Shown: positions 9,663 through 18,804 of the stretch, piece by piece
Position numbering within the stretch: position 1 is the first letter of the stretch
How the letters are laid out: the number at the start of each line of letters is the position of its first letter
Assembly: GCF_003815655.1 (NCBI RefSeq)
Contig: NZ_CP033917.1
Coordinates: 3,472,001 to 3,536,000 of the forward strand
DNA: 64,000 bases
Direction of reading: 5' to 3'
Origin: Chryseobacterium sp. G0201
GTDB taxonomy: Bacteria; Bacteroidota; Bacteroidia; Flavobacteriales; Weeksellaceae
Notes under the pieces: generated by a model
What the model was told of the DNA's origin: nothing
The model's database searches: none
What the model saw: only the letters and a program-made list of their open reading frames with translations
Made by a program: the position numbers and the translations under genes

Positions 9663-9684
9663 TCACTAACTTTGGAACATTCTC
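9663..9684. mobile_element. IS1-type terminal repeat-like sequence, copy B
   Basis: The 19 bases TCACTAACTTTGGAACATT are identical to the copy at 8967 and in the same orientation. The outer three bases differ (CTC against ACC). The two copies bracket the exported-protein gene. Confidence 0.45.
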
Positions 9685-9700
9685 AATCTTTGAAATATTA

Positions 9701-10227
9701 TCATTTATTTACACTAAATGTTTTTGAGCTTTTATTAAATATTTGAAAATTTTGAGCCTTTATATTATAAAGCAAAATTTTATATTTACCATTACTATAA
9801 AGCTTAGAAATTCTTCCTGGGTGATTATTAAGTAAATAATTTTCATTATAACTTCGCTTTTGCCAGTAAGTATTCAAGATTTTATCAATTTCAGAAGGGC
9901 TAATTTCAGATTCTATCCAATTATCAGATTCTTCTCCTTCATTTTTATAAGATGAATATATATATATTGTTTACTGTCATATTCAAAGAAGAAATTATTA
10001 TCAACGATGTTCCAGTTAATGATTTTTTTTGGTAATGAAATTGAAAAATTTGTTGTGTAGTACACCTCATGATCTGCTGTAGCATTCACTTTATTTATAT
10101 ACTTAAAATTATTTTGGTTATTATTATAATCGAAAACTACATAATTATTATTTAGATTATTTTTAGGAACATCTATATATGATGTACATGAATTTAATAA
10201 AATGACTATAAAGATTAGATATTTCAT
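9701..10227 (-). pseudogene. SPII lipoprotein gene, frameshifted at an (AT)6 tract
   Basis: The frame starts at 10227 with a lipoprotein signal (VILLNSCTS) and runs through YDSKQYIYI, then ends early at 9913 after 104 residues. At 9956-9967 lies (AT)6. Removing one AT unit joins the N-terminal frame to a second open frame that reads QYIYSSYKNEGEESDNW, continues through SPSEIDKILNTYW and ends at the TGA at 9701-9703, giving about 174 residues. So the gene is either inactivated or switchable by dinucleotide slippage. It starts one base after the stop of the toxin-tip-like fragment, the layout of an immunity gene. Function unknown. Confidence 0.6.
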
Positions 10228-10228
10228 A

Positions 10229-10430
10229 TTATTTATTTATTTTTTCTACTGCTTTTTTAAATGTAGAGAAATCTATTTTAATAATCGAGCCTGTTGTGTT
10301 ATAAAATCCTATTGTAGGTGTATATGTAGCTTGATAAGGAGCGCCTCCTCTTTGACCGATTGGCAATGTTACAGGAATTTCTGACACGCCTAAAATCCGT
10401 GATTGTAAAACAACAAAAGCGTATTCGTAA
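10229..10430 (-). pseudogene. Orphan C-terminal fragment, possible toxin tip
   Basis: A short open frame encodes YEYAFVVLQSR, GVSEIPVTLPIGQRGG, TPTIGFYNTTG and IKIDFSTFKKAVEKINK. The only upstream start in frame (GTG at 10462) lies inside the hairpin terminator at 10448-10480, so no believable start exists; this looks like the 3' end of a larger gene. It ends one base before the ATG of the lipoprotein gene at 10227. In RHS loci, displaced toxin tips followed by their immunity genes are common, and the position fits. I do not recognise the fold. Confidence 0.35.
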
Positions 10431-10447
10431 AAATATTGCAATATTAT

Positions 10448-10480
10448 AAAAACAAAACCCACCGCAATTGCGATGGGTTA
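10448..10480 (-). terminator. Terminator after the RHS immunity-like lipoprotein gene
   Basis: AACCCACCGC and GCGATGGGTT form a near-perfect stem around AATT; the minus strand continues with a T-rich tail (TTTTGTTTTT). It lies downstream of the gene at 10532. Confidence 0.8.
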
Positions 10481-10531
10481 GTTTTATCTACTCAAAGTCA
10501 CAGGCTTTGCGTAACGGGCATTACCACGTTA

Positions 10532-11128
10532 TTATTTAATTCTAAATAATTCTAACATTTTGATCTTACCATTAATTTTTGTTACAATATACCAACTACC
10601 TATATATCCAACATCTGATTTAATTTTATCACTGATGTATTCTGATTTACCTGCTCTCAAATATTCATCAATTTTTTGAATATTTTCTACATCATATTTA
10701 CTGACTTCAAACCCTTCGTCCTTTTCAATTAAATTATCATTGCTATCATCAGTATAATGTTTTAAACCATAGTAATTATTTTCAGTTTTCAAAATAGTCT
10801 TTGTTCTGCGTGGTATGTATATGTTATCACTGATATAATTAATAATTAAAAAATCTTTATCATTGGAAGTTTTTTTTAACATTTTTAGAGTATTATCTCT
10901 GTAGAAATTAAAATGCTCATAATAAGCAATACACTGATCATAAATATTATCAATAATCCATTCTTCAGTTTTTTTGTTTCGAAGTTCTTCACTTTCTTTA
11001 TGACAATTTTGAATATCCTTATCACTAATTTTAAAAAAAGAAATAATTTCAGATTCTAAATTTTGATTATTCTGTGCTTTACAAGAAGTAACAAGAAGTA
11101 AAAAAATACCTATTAAAAAGAGTCTCAT
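10532..11128 (-). CDS. Lipoprotein, candidate immunity protein for the RHS zincin tip
   Basis: 198 residues with an SPII signal ([19 protein letters not shown], lipid Cys 16). The mature part is acidic and lysine-rich, with no motif I recognise ([36 protein letters not shown]). Its ATG overlaps the stop of the RHS tip gene by four bases (ATGA at 11125-11128), so the two are translationally coupled. A surface or periplasmic lipoprotein encoded directly after an RHS toxin tip is the usual position of a cognate immunity protein. The role is inferred from position only. Confidence 0.6.
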   Translation of the reverse strand: MRLFLIGIFLLLVTSCKAQNNQNLESEIISFFKISDKDIQNCHKESEELRNKKTEEWIIDNIYDQCIAYYEHFNFYRDNTLKMLKKTSNDKDFLIINYISDNIYIPRRTKTILKTENNYYGLKHYTDDSNDNLIEKDEGFEVSKYDVENIQKIDEYLRAGKSEYISDKIKSDVGYIGSWYIVTKINGKIKMLELFRIK

Positions 11129-12060
11129 TTTTTTTGTTTTTTGGCGTTATTATAATAATTAAATCTATTCGATAAAGGTTTCCCACATCCTATACAATCC
11201 AGATAAGCATCATATGGGTCACCTGGCTTCATGTCAAAACGTATATTTTTTCCGTAATTATTATAATAAACACTGTTTCCTGTACTGTCGATTAGTATTG
11301 TTCTATGATCGACTCCATTAGCAATTTTATTATTTAAATTAACTCCATAGGAAACTCTTAGAGGTAATCCATTTTCTGCTCTGACCATATTCTCAATATG
11401 ACTCGCATAGATTTCTCCTGCACTTATTGTTGGATCAGTCCAAGTTCCAAATAATACATATTTAGAGGGATCCATCTTATGTGCCAATTCATGTCCAAGG
11501 TTTACAAAAAAAGGAGATTCCTGATATCCATTTGTTTGTGGCAACTTGTTTGATATTTTTGGATCTAATCTTATTGGATCGGAGTTTTGTTTACCAGCAT
11601 TAAATTCTCCTTTTGCGTACGTAAGATTTACATCATGTTTATCATTGTCAAAATAAGATACTAAATCTTTACCAGTATCTCCACCCTTTTCTAATGCTTG
11701 AAGCCCCATTATAATTTCTGTTACATTGTCAGATAGATTTATGCTTTTATCTATCGCTACCCATTTTCCGTTTACTTGGTGTTGTGTTTGTCCGTTTGAA
11801 TAACGGTATTGGTTATCTCCATCTGTAATAGAAATCCACATTCCATCAGGATCAATAAATCTTATTGGGTTGTTTATTGCATAATTATAAGGTGAAAAAT
11901 TATGTCCCTTTTCGCTTAAAGGATCGACAACTCCCCATCGTCCTAAGTCGGGCATATAGAATCTCGCTCCGTAATCATACATTCCATTTTCCTGCAATTC
12001 CTTTCCGTTGTACTTATATTGATATGGATTCTGAGTAGTCAAAGTATAATTATGCAACAA
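11125..12060 (-). CDS. RHS core end plus M91-like zinc metallopeptidase tip (separated by TGA)
   Basis: The open segment after the in-frame TGA at 12061-12063. It begins (from TTG) with the RHS-associated core, [27 protein letters not shown] and [11 protein letters not shown], then changes to a variable tip. The tip has a zincin motif, GHELAH (H190 and H194 of this segment, 1076 and 1080 if read through), followed by [15 protein letters not shown] and ENGLPLR, the layout of M91 (NleD-like) effector peptidases. It should cleave a target protein in a rival cell. No ATG start or signal peptide exists for the segment alone, so without readthrough or TTG initiation the tip is silent. The stop overlaps the next gene by ATGA. 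Confidence 0.8.
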   Translation of the reverse strand: MLHNYTLTTQNPYQYKYNGKELQENGMYDYGARFYMPDLGRWGVVDPLSEKGHNFSPYNYAINNPIRFIDPDGMWISITDGDNQYRYSNGQTQHQVNGKWVAIDKSINLSDNVTEIIMGLQALEKGGDTGKDLVSYFDNDKHDVNLTYAKGEFNAGKQNSDPIRLDPKISNKLPQTNGYQESPFFVNLGHELAHKMDPSKYVLFGTWTDPTISAGEIYASHIENMVRAENGLPLRVSYGVNLNNKIANGVDHRTILIDSTGNSVYYNNYGKNIRFDMKPGDPYDAYLDCIGCGKPLSNRFNYYNNAKKQKK

Positions 12061-14718
12061 TCAAAAAGGATAATAATTATTTACTTCTACGATTTCACCG
12101 GGCTTCCAGTAATCTATACAATTTGGCGGATTCATAGGATCCCACGGACCATCACATTCCTGCACATGGTATTGTCGAGGTTGTATCAACCCATCTTTAT
12201 TGGTATCCGAATAGCTTAATCTCACGTTTCCTAAATGATCTGTATAATTGTAAATATAGGAATTATTAGTGAAATCAAAATACCCTTCAGAAGTAGGCAC
12301 AAACTGTAATCCCATAGAATTCATTGGTGTAACAGAACCCGTATAGAACTTGTACTGAAATCCATCAATATAATCTGTAGTATTGGTATCTTGTATTGTA
12401 CTTATTACTTTAGAAAGCTTTACCCCATCTGCTCTGTAAACACTGGATACTATTTTCCTTGTTTTACCAGGCACCCCGGTTATTAAATTTGGAAGGTTAA
12501 GATAATTGTAAGCAATAGAAGCTATAGTTTTATCCTTATGGGCAGTCATGTTGCCATTATTGTCATAAGTAATCATATTTGGAGCTGCCAGATAAGGGTA
12601 GCCATTACTGTTTCCAACTTGTTCCTCGGTTACTTTTGTCAATCTGTTTCCTAGGTAGTCGTATTTAAGATTATCGATAACCATTGCCGTATTGGTTCCT
12701 ACTAAAACACCTTCCGATCTTTTTAATCTTGTGATATTTCCATTAAGATCATAATCCGGTTTTTCAAAATATTCTCCTGCCGACTCATTGCCTTCTTTTT
12801 GATAAAACCCTGCTGAAAGCCTGTTTAAATTATCATAAGAATATCCATATCTTTTTAAAGGATCATTTTCCTGTGTTAATGTTTTCCAGCTTACCTCTGC
12901 AATATTACCGTTATATTTAGGTTTTACTTTAAGATCTGAATAATCAAGATTAGGAGTTTCCAAACCTTCAACTGTATTGTAATTGATTTTATATCCAAAT
13001 AGATCATTGCCTAAGTTTGCAGGATCATTAATCTTGGTCATCCAGCCCCGAATATTGTATTTATAATCAATGGTTTGAAGTGGAGTTGCGATATTGGTTC
13101 CGCCGACTTTCTTGTTTTTTAACTGCGAAAGTTCGTTATACTCGTTTTGAGCTAAGATCTCTTCGGTGTTATTATCTACTTTATGTTTGTGGACAAGTAA
13201 CCTGTTCTGATGATCATAGTCGAAAGTTTCAACAATCACTCTTTCTGTGTCAGAATCTAATCTTTTGTGTCGGGTGATGTTTTGTTTGGCAACACCTGCA
13301 AAATCAAGCTCAGATTCTGTTTTGGTATAACCTCCTAAATGATTGATAGAATAACTACCAATAGCCCTTCCTTTGGTATCGTAATAAGAATAATTCTTTG
13401 TCCAGTTATCATCTTCAATATTCTTCACCAAAATTACTACAGGAAGATCTTTGGTACTTTTTCCTGTATTTGCAGGATTATCCGTCAGGGTCGGTTTTCC
13501 GATTATGGAAGCCGGGAATGTAGGATTAAAACTATAATTTGGATAGGTATCATAATAGTTTAACGATAATATCGTCACCCATTTTGTAGAATTGGGATAA
13601 GTGCTGTCCTGATTTCCATAATAGACATCCATTCCCTGTCTGCTAAAGGGTGCGGTCGATACACGGTTTACATTATTAGATCCTAATGCATCAACCATGT
13701 TTTGTTCCTCTATTCTTGATGAGCCGGTTCCGATTCCTGTAATGGCAACTCTTCCGAACTGATCATATTTGGTGTATAACCACTGGTTTTGAGTTCTTAA
13801 ATTGGCGTCCTGTGTTGCCACCAAACGATCCTGTTTATCATAGACCATATATTCCCATCCTTTGCCGGGGATTTTCTTTTCAACGAGTTTATATTTGCTG
13901 TCATATCTGTACTGATAGCAGAGATTATCCAATGTAGCCAGATCTACTGACCCTGATTTTGAGGCCAGTGGCGGCATAACGTAAGCCAGCTGATTGTATT
14001 CGTTGTAAACATAATACGTATCAGCATTTTCTGTTGCAGAAATTACTTTTCTTATCAATAAGGTCTGTCCTCTGCCGTTTTTAAACTCGATGGTTTTATT
14101 TCCATCTTCATCTGTAACGGTATTCTTGTATAATTTGGCTGCCAAAAAATACTGAGGAGTTTGTAGAGAAGATACAAACATTTTATTGCCTGCATTCCAT
14201 GTGGTGGAGGTTTGGTAGTTTCTTACCAGATCTTCTGCGGTATTGGCTTCGTAATCAAATTTCACGGGTTTTGCCACCCATTGTGTTCCCACCTGTATTT
14301 GCTGCTGAATTCTGTTTAAAGGAGAATTTTCCAATATCTTCTCTGCATAGATTTTTTCTGATCCGTAAATATCAGTCTGTGTAGCGTTGGCTAATGGGGT
14401 AGTGTAGATGGTTCCGTTCTGCGTTACAGATTGTGGAACAGGAAGAAAATCCTTTACCTGTCTTCCAAAACCGTCATATTCTGTATGGGTCACAACATCT
14501 TTTCCGGCAGGTGAAGCTTTTACGCTTACTGCCTGCTTAGGTCTTCCGAGTCCATCAAAATACTGAACGGTTTCTATTTGTTTTTGAGTCTGCTCCGCGG
14601 GATCAGATAAATGAACTTTTGTGTAAATGTAGTTTTCAGTGTTGCTTGGTACAGTTGTCTGTGCGTAAGATAATCCTACTACAAACAGGGCACTGATGGG
14701 GATAATAAGTTTTTTCAT
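12061..14718 (-). CDS. RHS/YD-repeat protein, DUF6443 type, ending at a premature TGA
   Basis: 885 residues with a signal peptide (MKKLIIPISALFVVGLSYAQ), a DUF6443-like N-terminal part (ETVQYFDGLGRPKQ, HTEYDGFGRQVKDF) and many YD/RHS repeats (YDSKYKLVEKK, YDKQDRLVA, YSYDNLNRLSAGFYQ, YDNNGNMTAHKDK). RHS repeats form a shell that encloses a C-terminal toxin. The frame stops after VNNYYPF; the next codons continue in the same frame as [21 protein letters not shown], whereas relatives read PFGLLHNYT. A single change GGA to TGA therefore splits a gene of 1197 codons at 11125-14718. Six bases separate it from the preceding gene, so they form one transcript. Confidence 0.9.
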   Translation of the reverse strand: MKKLIIPISALFVVGLSYAQTTVPSNTENYIYTKVHLSDPAEQTQKQIETVQYFDGLGRPKQAVSVKASPAGKDVVTHTEYDGFGRQVKDFLPVPQSVTQNGTIYTTPLANATQTDIYGSEKIYAEKILENSPLNRIQQQIQVGTQWVAKPVKFDYEANTAEDLVRNYQTSTTWNAGNKMFVSSLQTPQYFLAAKLYKNTVTDEDGNKTIEFKNGRGQTLLIRKVISATENADTYYVYNEYNQLAYVMPPLASKSGSVDLATLDNLCYQYRYDSKYKLVEKKIPGKGWEYMVYDKQDRLVATQDANLRTQNQWLYTKYDQFGRVAITGIGTGSSRIEEQNMVDALGSNNVNRVSTAPFSRQGMDVYYGNQDSTYPNSTKWVTILSLNYYDTYPNYSFNPTFPASIIGKPTLTDNPANTGKSTKDLPVVILVKNIEDDNWTKNYSYYDTKGRAIGSYSINHLGGYTKTESELDFAGVAKQNITRHKRLDSDTERVIVETFDYDHQNRLLVHKHKVDNNTEEILAQNEYNELSQLKNKKVGGTNIATPLQTIDYKYNIRGWMTKINDPANLGNDLFGYKINYNTVEGLETPNLDYSDLKVKPKYNGNIAEVSWKTLTQENDPLKRYGYSYDNLNRLSAGFYQKEGNESAGEYFEKPDYDLNGNITRLKRSEGVLVGTNTAMVIDNLKYDYLGNRLTKVTEEQVGNSNGYPYLAAPNMITYDNNGNMTAHKDKTIASIAYNYLNLPNLITGVPGKTRKIVSSVYRADGVKLSKVISTIQDTNTTDYIDGFQYKFYTGSVTPMNSMGLQFVPTSEGYFDFTNNSYIYNYTDHLGNVRLSYSDTNKDGLIQPRQYHVQECDGPWDPMNPPNCIDYWKPGEIVEVNNYYPF

Positions 14719-14724
14719 TCGGTG

Positions 14725-16881
14725 TTAGTTTTTGTAGTTATATTTGATATCCTTCAAAGGTTTTCCTTCTTCATCAGACACTTTTTCCAGCCTGTTGGAG
14801 CTGTCATATTTATAAATTTCTCTGATTCCCTGTGAAGAAGTAATACTCGTTACCCCGATCAGTGGATCATAGGTAAACGTAGAAATTTTTGTATTCTGTA
14901 ATGAAGGTGATCTGCTGAAAGTATCCAAAGCTGTGATTAAAAGAGTTTCTTTGCTTGGATCGGCAGCATCTTCATCAGAAGCCGAAACTATAGCTGTAAT
15001 AAGTCCTGAGCTCACCAGCTGATCGTAAGTGATTCCTTCTACTTTTGCAATAGGTTTAGCCTGATTATATCCCCAGACAATTGCTACAGGACTTCCTTCT
15101 TTGGTTCTGTATTGAAGGATATTTCCTTTGTTGTCGTATTTGTCATAGGTGATCTCTGTTGAAAAAGAATTGTTAGGAATATCATAAGATCTTACAGATA
15201 AGGGAAGTACTAAACCAGCGCTGTTATTCGTTATTTCTGCTGTGGTCTTTGGATACACCTTTTCTGATTTTGCCAATGTTTTTGTATAACCATTCATAGT
15301 TTGGCTAGTGGTTGTCTCTAGCGGAATACCGATCATGTTTTTATCAATCATTAATTGATTGGCTTTATCCTGTGCATATTGATAGTTCGTTTCTGTAACA
15401 ACTCCATCTGTTGTGGCAGTTTCTTTGGTCGTTTGATAGTGATAAGGGCTTAGACTGCTGTATTGGCTTTCGGTTACTAAGTTTGCTCCGTTTACAATAT
15501 CAGTTCTGGTGTTTGTAAATTCTTTTGGAAGTTCTTCAAAATTATTAAATTCATAATAAAAGAACATAAAGCCCAGATAGCTTGGTGAGAATAAAAAACC
15601 AAGGTCATACGTTGCATACTTAAAGTCCTGAGGTTTCAGGGTTCTGTCATAATCTATTCCGTAAACTCTTTGGGGTTTTTTATGCTCAGGAACATACTTT
15701 GGAAAACCTGAAGTATATTGAAATTTATTTTCAGCAAAAACAGTAGAAGCCACACGTATTTCCTTATTATTCATTGGATGTTCATAACAGGGTACGCTTG
15801 CCGAGGTAAGAAGAGCTTCACCCGTTGGATTAATAAATAAACACGACCCTAAATAATTTCCTAATCTGTTTTGGTTCTCGAAATAATGTGATGTTGTTAT
15901 TTTTTCGTTGGTTAGGATATTGGTTTGGGTTTCGTCGGTTTTTAAATATTCGATCATAGTCCCACTGTTATTTTGCATAGGAAATCTACTTTGTGAGGCC
16001 ACAAACATTTTATTGGCGCCAGATTGTAGAAAATCCATTTCAAAAGTAGATATTCCCGATTCTACACCTGCATCACTTTTATAAGAATATTCTCTTACCA
16101 AAGAAAGAGCATTTGATGAAGAATAGTTTTCTATTTTTTTAATTCTCAGCCCTCCGAAAGGAACTTCAAAGCCCGCTTCTGTATTTCTAGCCAATGTATT
16201 ATCCAGTTCTTTCCAAAGCACACTTACGTTTGCATAATCCTGATTATAGTTAAAGTATTGGTTACCTAAGCCACCTTGCGTCCCTGCATATACTTCCACT
16301 TTTAAAATATTATTGGTTGGCGTAAACTTATTGACTGCAATTTGTAGTGTTTTTGAAGTGTTGGTAAGTAATAACTTGGGCACTAAAACTTCATTATTCC
16401 CATTAATTATAGAATAATATATAGTACAGCTTCCATGATCCGGCAAGCTGCTGTCAGCATAGATACATTTAGTTGTTTGAGTCTCTATCTGTAAATTCAG
16501 CCTTTGATAATTGGTAAGGTTGGTAAGGTTGATGTCAATAGGAACTGTAAATGTTTTGTTCAGTTGCTGTGTCGTATTTTCATTAGTAGAAAACAGCTTG
16601 GATTTTATATTGTAAGGAACAATATTATGGAATTCATTACCAATACTGGCTGAGTGCATATAATCAATACCTTTGTTGTTTTCAAAAATAAATTTGGTTT
16701 TTCCGTCAGTAGGATAAATAATTTCCTCTAATATGCCAGCTTTGCTAGACTCAAGATCTACATTTCTTTTATTCTGTTCTTCTAATACAAGATCGATACT
16801 TGGGGTTAAACCCAAATTGTCATTCTGTCCATTATAATATCCCCACCAGTAGTCACGGGCATAAGAAAAGCGGTATATATA
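14725..16881 (-). pseudogene. RHS-locus large protein, 5' truncated
   Basis: Open from 16881 to a stop at 14725 but without an ATG start: the first in-frame codon usable as a start is a TTG at 16815, and coding-like sequence (YRFSYARDYWWGYYNGQND) continues upstream of it to a TAA at 16882-16884. The ARDYWGYYNG type of motif lies far inside full-length relatives, so the N-terminal part, including the signal peptide, has been lost. The rest contains YD-like repeats near the C-terminus (FTYDPLIGVTSITSSQG, YKYDSSNRLEKVSDEEGKPLKDI) typical of the partner gene upstream of DUF6443 RHS genes. The break point lies next to the terminator of the lipoprotein array. Confidence 0.7.
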
Positions 16882-16924
16882 TTAAGAATAATTTGTACAG
16901 TTGCTATGTATCTAAGACTTAAAA

Positions 16925-16977
16925 TTAAAATGATTGGCTTTACCATGTGATATTACGGTAGAACCAATCATTTTTTA
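16925..16977 (-). terminator. Terminator of the DUF6705-like array
   Basis: AAAATGATTGG pairs with CCAATCATTTT, with an inner TACC/GGTA helix, giving a long stem with T-rich flanks. It follows the last lipoprotein of the array. Confidence 0.8.
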
Positions 16978-16993
16978 TAAGGATAACTTGAAA

Positions 16994-17563
16994 TTATTGT
17001 TTAGTGAAAATCAAATCCTTTGTTTCAGGAAGATAAATTGTAGTGTCTAAAGCAGGAGGACATTTACTCGCCGTTGTAACTATATCATCTGGTCGGTATT
17101 CCCAAGAAATCTGTGTTGTATTTATTTTTTTCAGGAAAATATCTCCCCATCCTACACTACAATTAGTTCCACTATAAAAAAATATTACTGAATTTTGAGT
17201 CGATTTTATTTTGGTGCTATTAAAATCAATACCAAGATTGTTATTCTTAGTATCCTGTAAGATTGTTCCAGCAGAATTTTTGACAATATATTTTACCACC
17301 AGAGCATCTCGAAAAAACGTTTGGTCACCATAATCAAAAAATTTATCTTCTTCTTTAGTAATAAATAAAGTAATCTCGTTTCCTTCATAATTTGCTTTAT
17401 AAGTACCTATATATGGTATTAATTCATTATTAGTATCTTTTACATGAGCGTTGTTTGGAATGTTTTCCAATGCTGTATATAAAGGAAGAGTTTGTGCAGA
17501 GCAAGATATGAAGCTAATAAATAAACTTAAAACTGTTAATATTTTTCTGTATGCTATTTTCAT
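16994..17563 (-). CDS. DUF6705-like lipoprotein, copy 1
   Basis: 189 residues starting at the ATG at 17561-17563; the longer frame uses a TTG four codons upstream. SPII signal with lipid Cys in SFISCSAQ. The mature part has LPLYTALENIPNNAHVKDTN, PYIGTYKANYEGNEITLFITKE, a CSVGWGDIFLKK segment and a C-terminus YLPETKDLIFTKQ. The pattern is that of the small lipoproteins I know as DUF6705, common in Chryseobacterium. It is the last of three tandem paralogues downstream of the JAMM-like lipoprotein gene. Function is unknown; the tandem array beside RHS genes suggests immunity. Confidence 0.8.
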   Translation of the reverse strand: MKIAYRKILTVLSLFISFISCSAQTLPLYTALENIPNNAHVKDTNNELIPYIGTYKANYEGNEITLFITKEEDKFFDYGDQTFFRDALVVKYIVKNSAGTILQDTKNNNLGIDFNSTKIKSTQNSVIFFYSGTNCSVGWGDIFLKKINTTQISWEYRPDDIVTTASKCPPALDTTIYLPETKDLIFTKQ

Positions 17564-17573
17564 ATTAATTATC

Positions 17574-17598
17574 AAAAAAGACTGTCATTAAGACAGCC
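17574..17598 (-). terminator. Intergenic hairpin between lipoprotein copies 2 and 1
   Basis: On the minus strand CTGTC, TTAAT and GACAG form a hairpin followed by TCTTTTTT, placed 10 bases before the ATG of copy 1. It may act as an attenuator or processing site. It is repeated nearly identically at 18185-18211. Confidence 0.55.
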
Positions 17599-17605
17599 TC
17601 TATCA

Positions 17606-18175
17606 TTATTGTTTAGTAAAAATTAAATCTTTTGTTTCAGGGAGATAAATATTTATATCTGTTCCTTGTGGGCATTTAGTATCATCAAGAATAATATCAT
17701 TTGGTCGATATTCCCAAGAAATTTGTGTTGAATTAATTTTTGTCAAATAAATGTCCCCCCAACCTACACGACAATTAGTACCGCTATAAATAAGCACTAC
17801 CGAATTTTGCGATTTCATTTTAGTACTATAAATATAAATTTTAGGTATATTATTATTTTTAGTATCTTGTAGAATTGTGCCCGAAGAATTTTTCACAAGA
17901 TATTTTATAACTAAAGCATCTCTATAAAATTGTTTTTTAGCCCGGCTTTCTAATTTATTATCTTCTTTAGTAATAAATAATATAATTTCATTTCCTCCAT
18001 AATTAGCTTTATAAGTGCCCACGTAAGGTGCTAATTCATTATTAGTGTCTTTTACATGAGCATTGTTTGGAATGTTTTCCAATGCTGTATACAAAGGAAG
18101 AGTTTGTGCAGAGCAAGATATGAAGCTAATAAGTAAAATTAAAACTGTTAATGTTTTTCTGTATGCTATTTTCAT
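17606..18175 (-). CDS. DUF6705-like lipoprotein, copy 2
   Basis: 189 residues from the ATG at 18173-18175. The first half is almost identical to copy 1 (MKIAYRKTLTVL, LPLYTALENIPNNAHVKDTN, GTYKANYGGNE), while the last 40 residues match copy 3 (ISWEYRPNDIILDDTKCP, GTDINIYLPETKDL). Copy 2 is thus a mosaic of its neighbours, as expected from unequal crossing-over or gene conversion. SPII lipobox ISCS. Membrane-anchored by inference; function unknown. Confidence 0.8.
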   Translation of the reverse strand: MKIAYRKTLTVLILLISFISCSAQTLPLYTALENIPNNAHVKDTNNELAPYVGTYKANYGGNEIILFITKEDNKLESRAKKQFYRDALVIKYLVKNSSGTILQDTKNNNIPKIYIYSTKMKSQNSVVLIYSGTNCRVGWGDIYLTKINSTQISWEYRPNDIILDDTKCPQGTDINIYLPETKDLIFTKQ

Positions 18176-18184
18176 ATTAATTAT

Positions 18185-18211
18185 CAAAAAAAGACTGTCA
18201 TTAAGACAGCC
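18185..18211 (-). terminator. Intergenic hairpin between lipoprotein copies 3 and 2
   Basis: Same CTGTC-TTAAT-GACAG hairpin plus T-run as at 17574, 9-10 bases before the ATG of copy 2. Confidence 0.55.
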
Positions 18212-18218
18212 TCTATCA

Positions 18219-18785
18219 TTATTGTTTAGTAAATATTAAATCTTTTGTTTCAGGGAGATAAATATTAATATCTGTTCCTTCAGGACATTTGCTATTATCA
18301 AGAATAATATCATTTGGTCGATATTCCCAAGAAATTTGTGTAGAGCTAATTTTTTTTAATTCAATACTTCCCCAACCAACTTTACAGTTTGCGCCACCAT
18401 AATTAAACCATACAATGTTTTTACTAGGATAAGTTCCTCGACTATATATTGTGTGTAGAAGTTGATTAGGCTGAAAAATCATACTTTGTGTATCTTGAAG
18501 AATATTTCCTACTGAATTTTTAATAATATATCTGATGGACAATGCGTCCTGATAAATATTTAATGATTTAAAAAATTTCATTGTTTCCTTGCTAATGAAT
18601 AATTTAATTTCATTTCCTTGAAAATTAGCTTTATACTCTCCTAAATAAGGACTTAATTCATTATTTAAATCTTTTATGTAAGAGCCTTGTGGAATTTCTT
18701 CAAAATCTGTATTAAGAGGATAGGTTTGTTGTGCTTTGCACGAAATTGAAATAACAAATAAAATTAAATATTTTATATTTTTCAT
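18219..18785 (-). CDS. DUF6705-like lipoprotein, copy 3
   Basis: 188 residues from the ATG at 18783-18785; upstream in-frame starts lie inside the preceding gene. SPII signal (MKNIKYLILFVISISCKAQQ). The mature part (TYPLNTDFEEIPQGSYIKDL, PYLGEYKANFQGNEIKLFIS, VWFNYGGANCKVGWGSIELK) is closest to what I recall of canonical DUF6705 proteins, and the C-terminus matches copy 2. It starts 19 bases after the JAMM-like gene, so it is the first of the array in the same operon and the best candidate for the cognate partner of that protein. Confidence 0.8.
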   Translation of the reverse strand: MKNIKYLILFVISISCKAQQTYPLNTDFEEIPQGSYIKDLNNELSPYLGEYKANFQGNEIKLFISKETMKFFKSLNIYQDALSIRYIIKNSVGNILQDTQSMIFQPNQLLHTIYSRGTYPSKNIVWFNYGGANCKVGWGSIELKKISSTQISWEYRPNDIILDNSKCPEGTDINIYLPETKDLIFTKQ

Positions 18786-18804
18786 ATTTTTTCTTTTTAA
18801 GATA

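Noticed and set aside
12061..12063. TGA as a selenocysteine codon in the RHS gene
   Set aside because: Relatives have Gly at the position, no catalytic Cys is expected in the shell, and no selenocysteine insertion hairpin is evident downstream.
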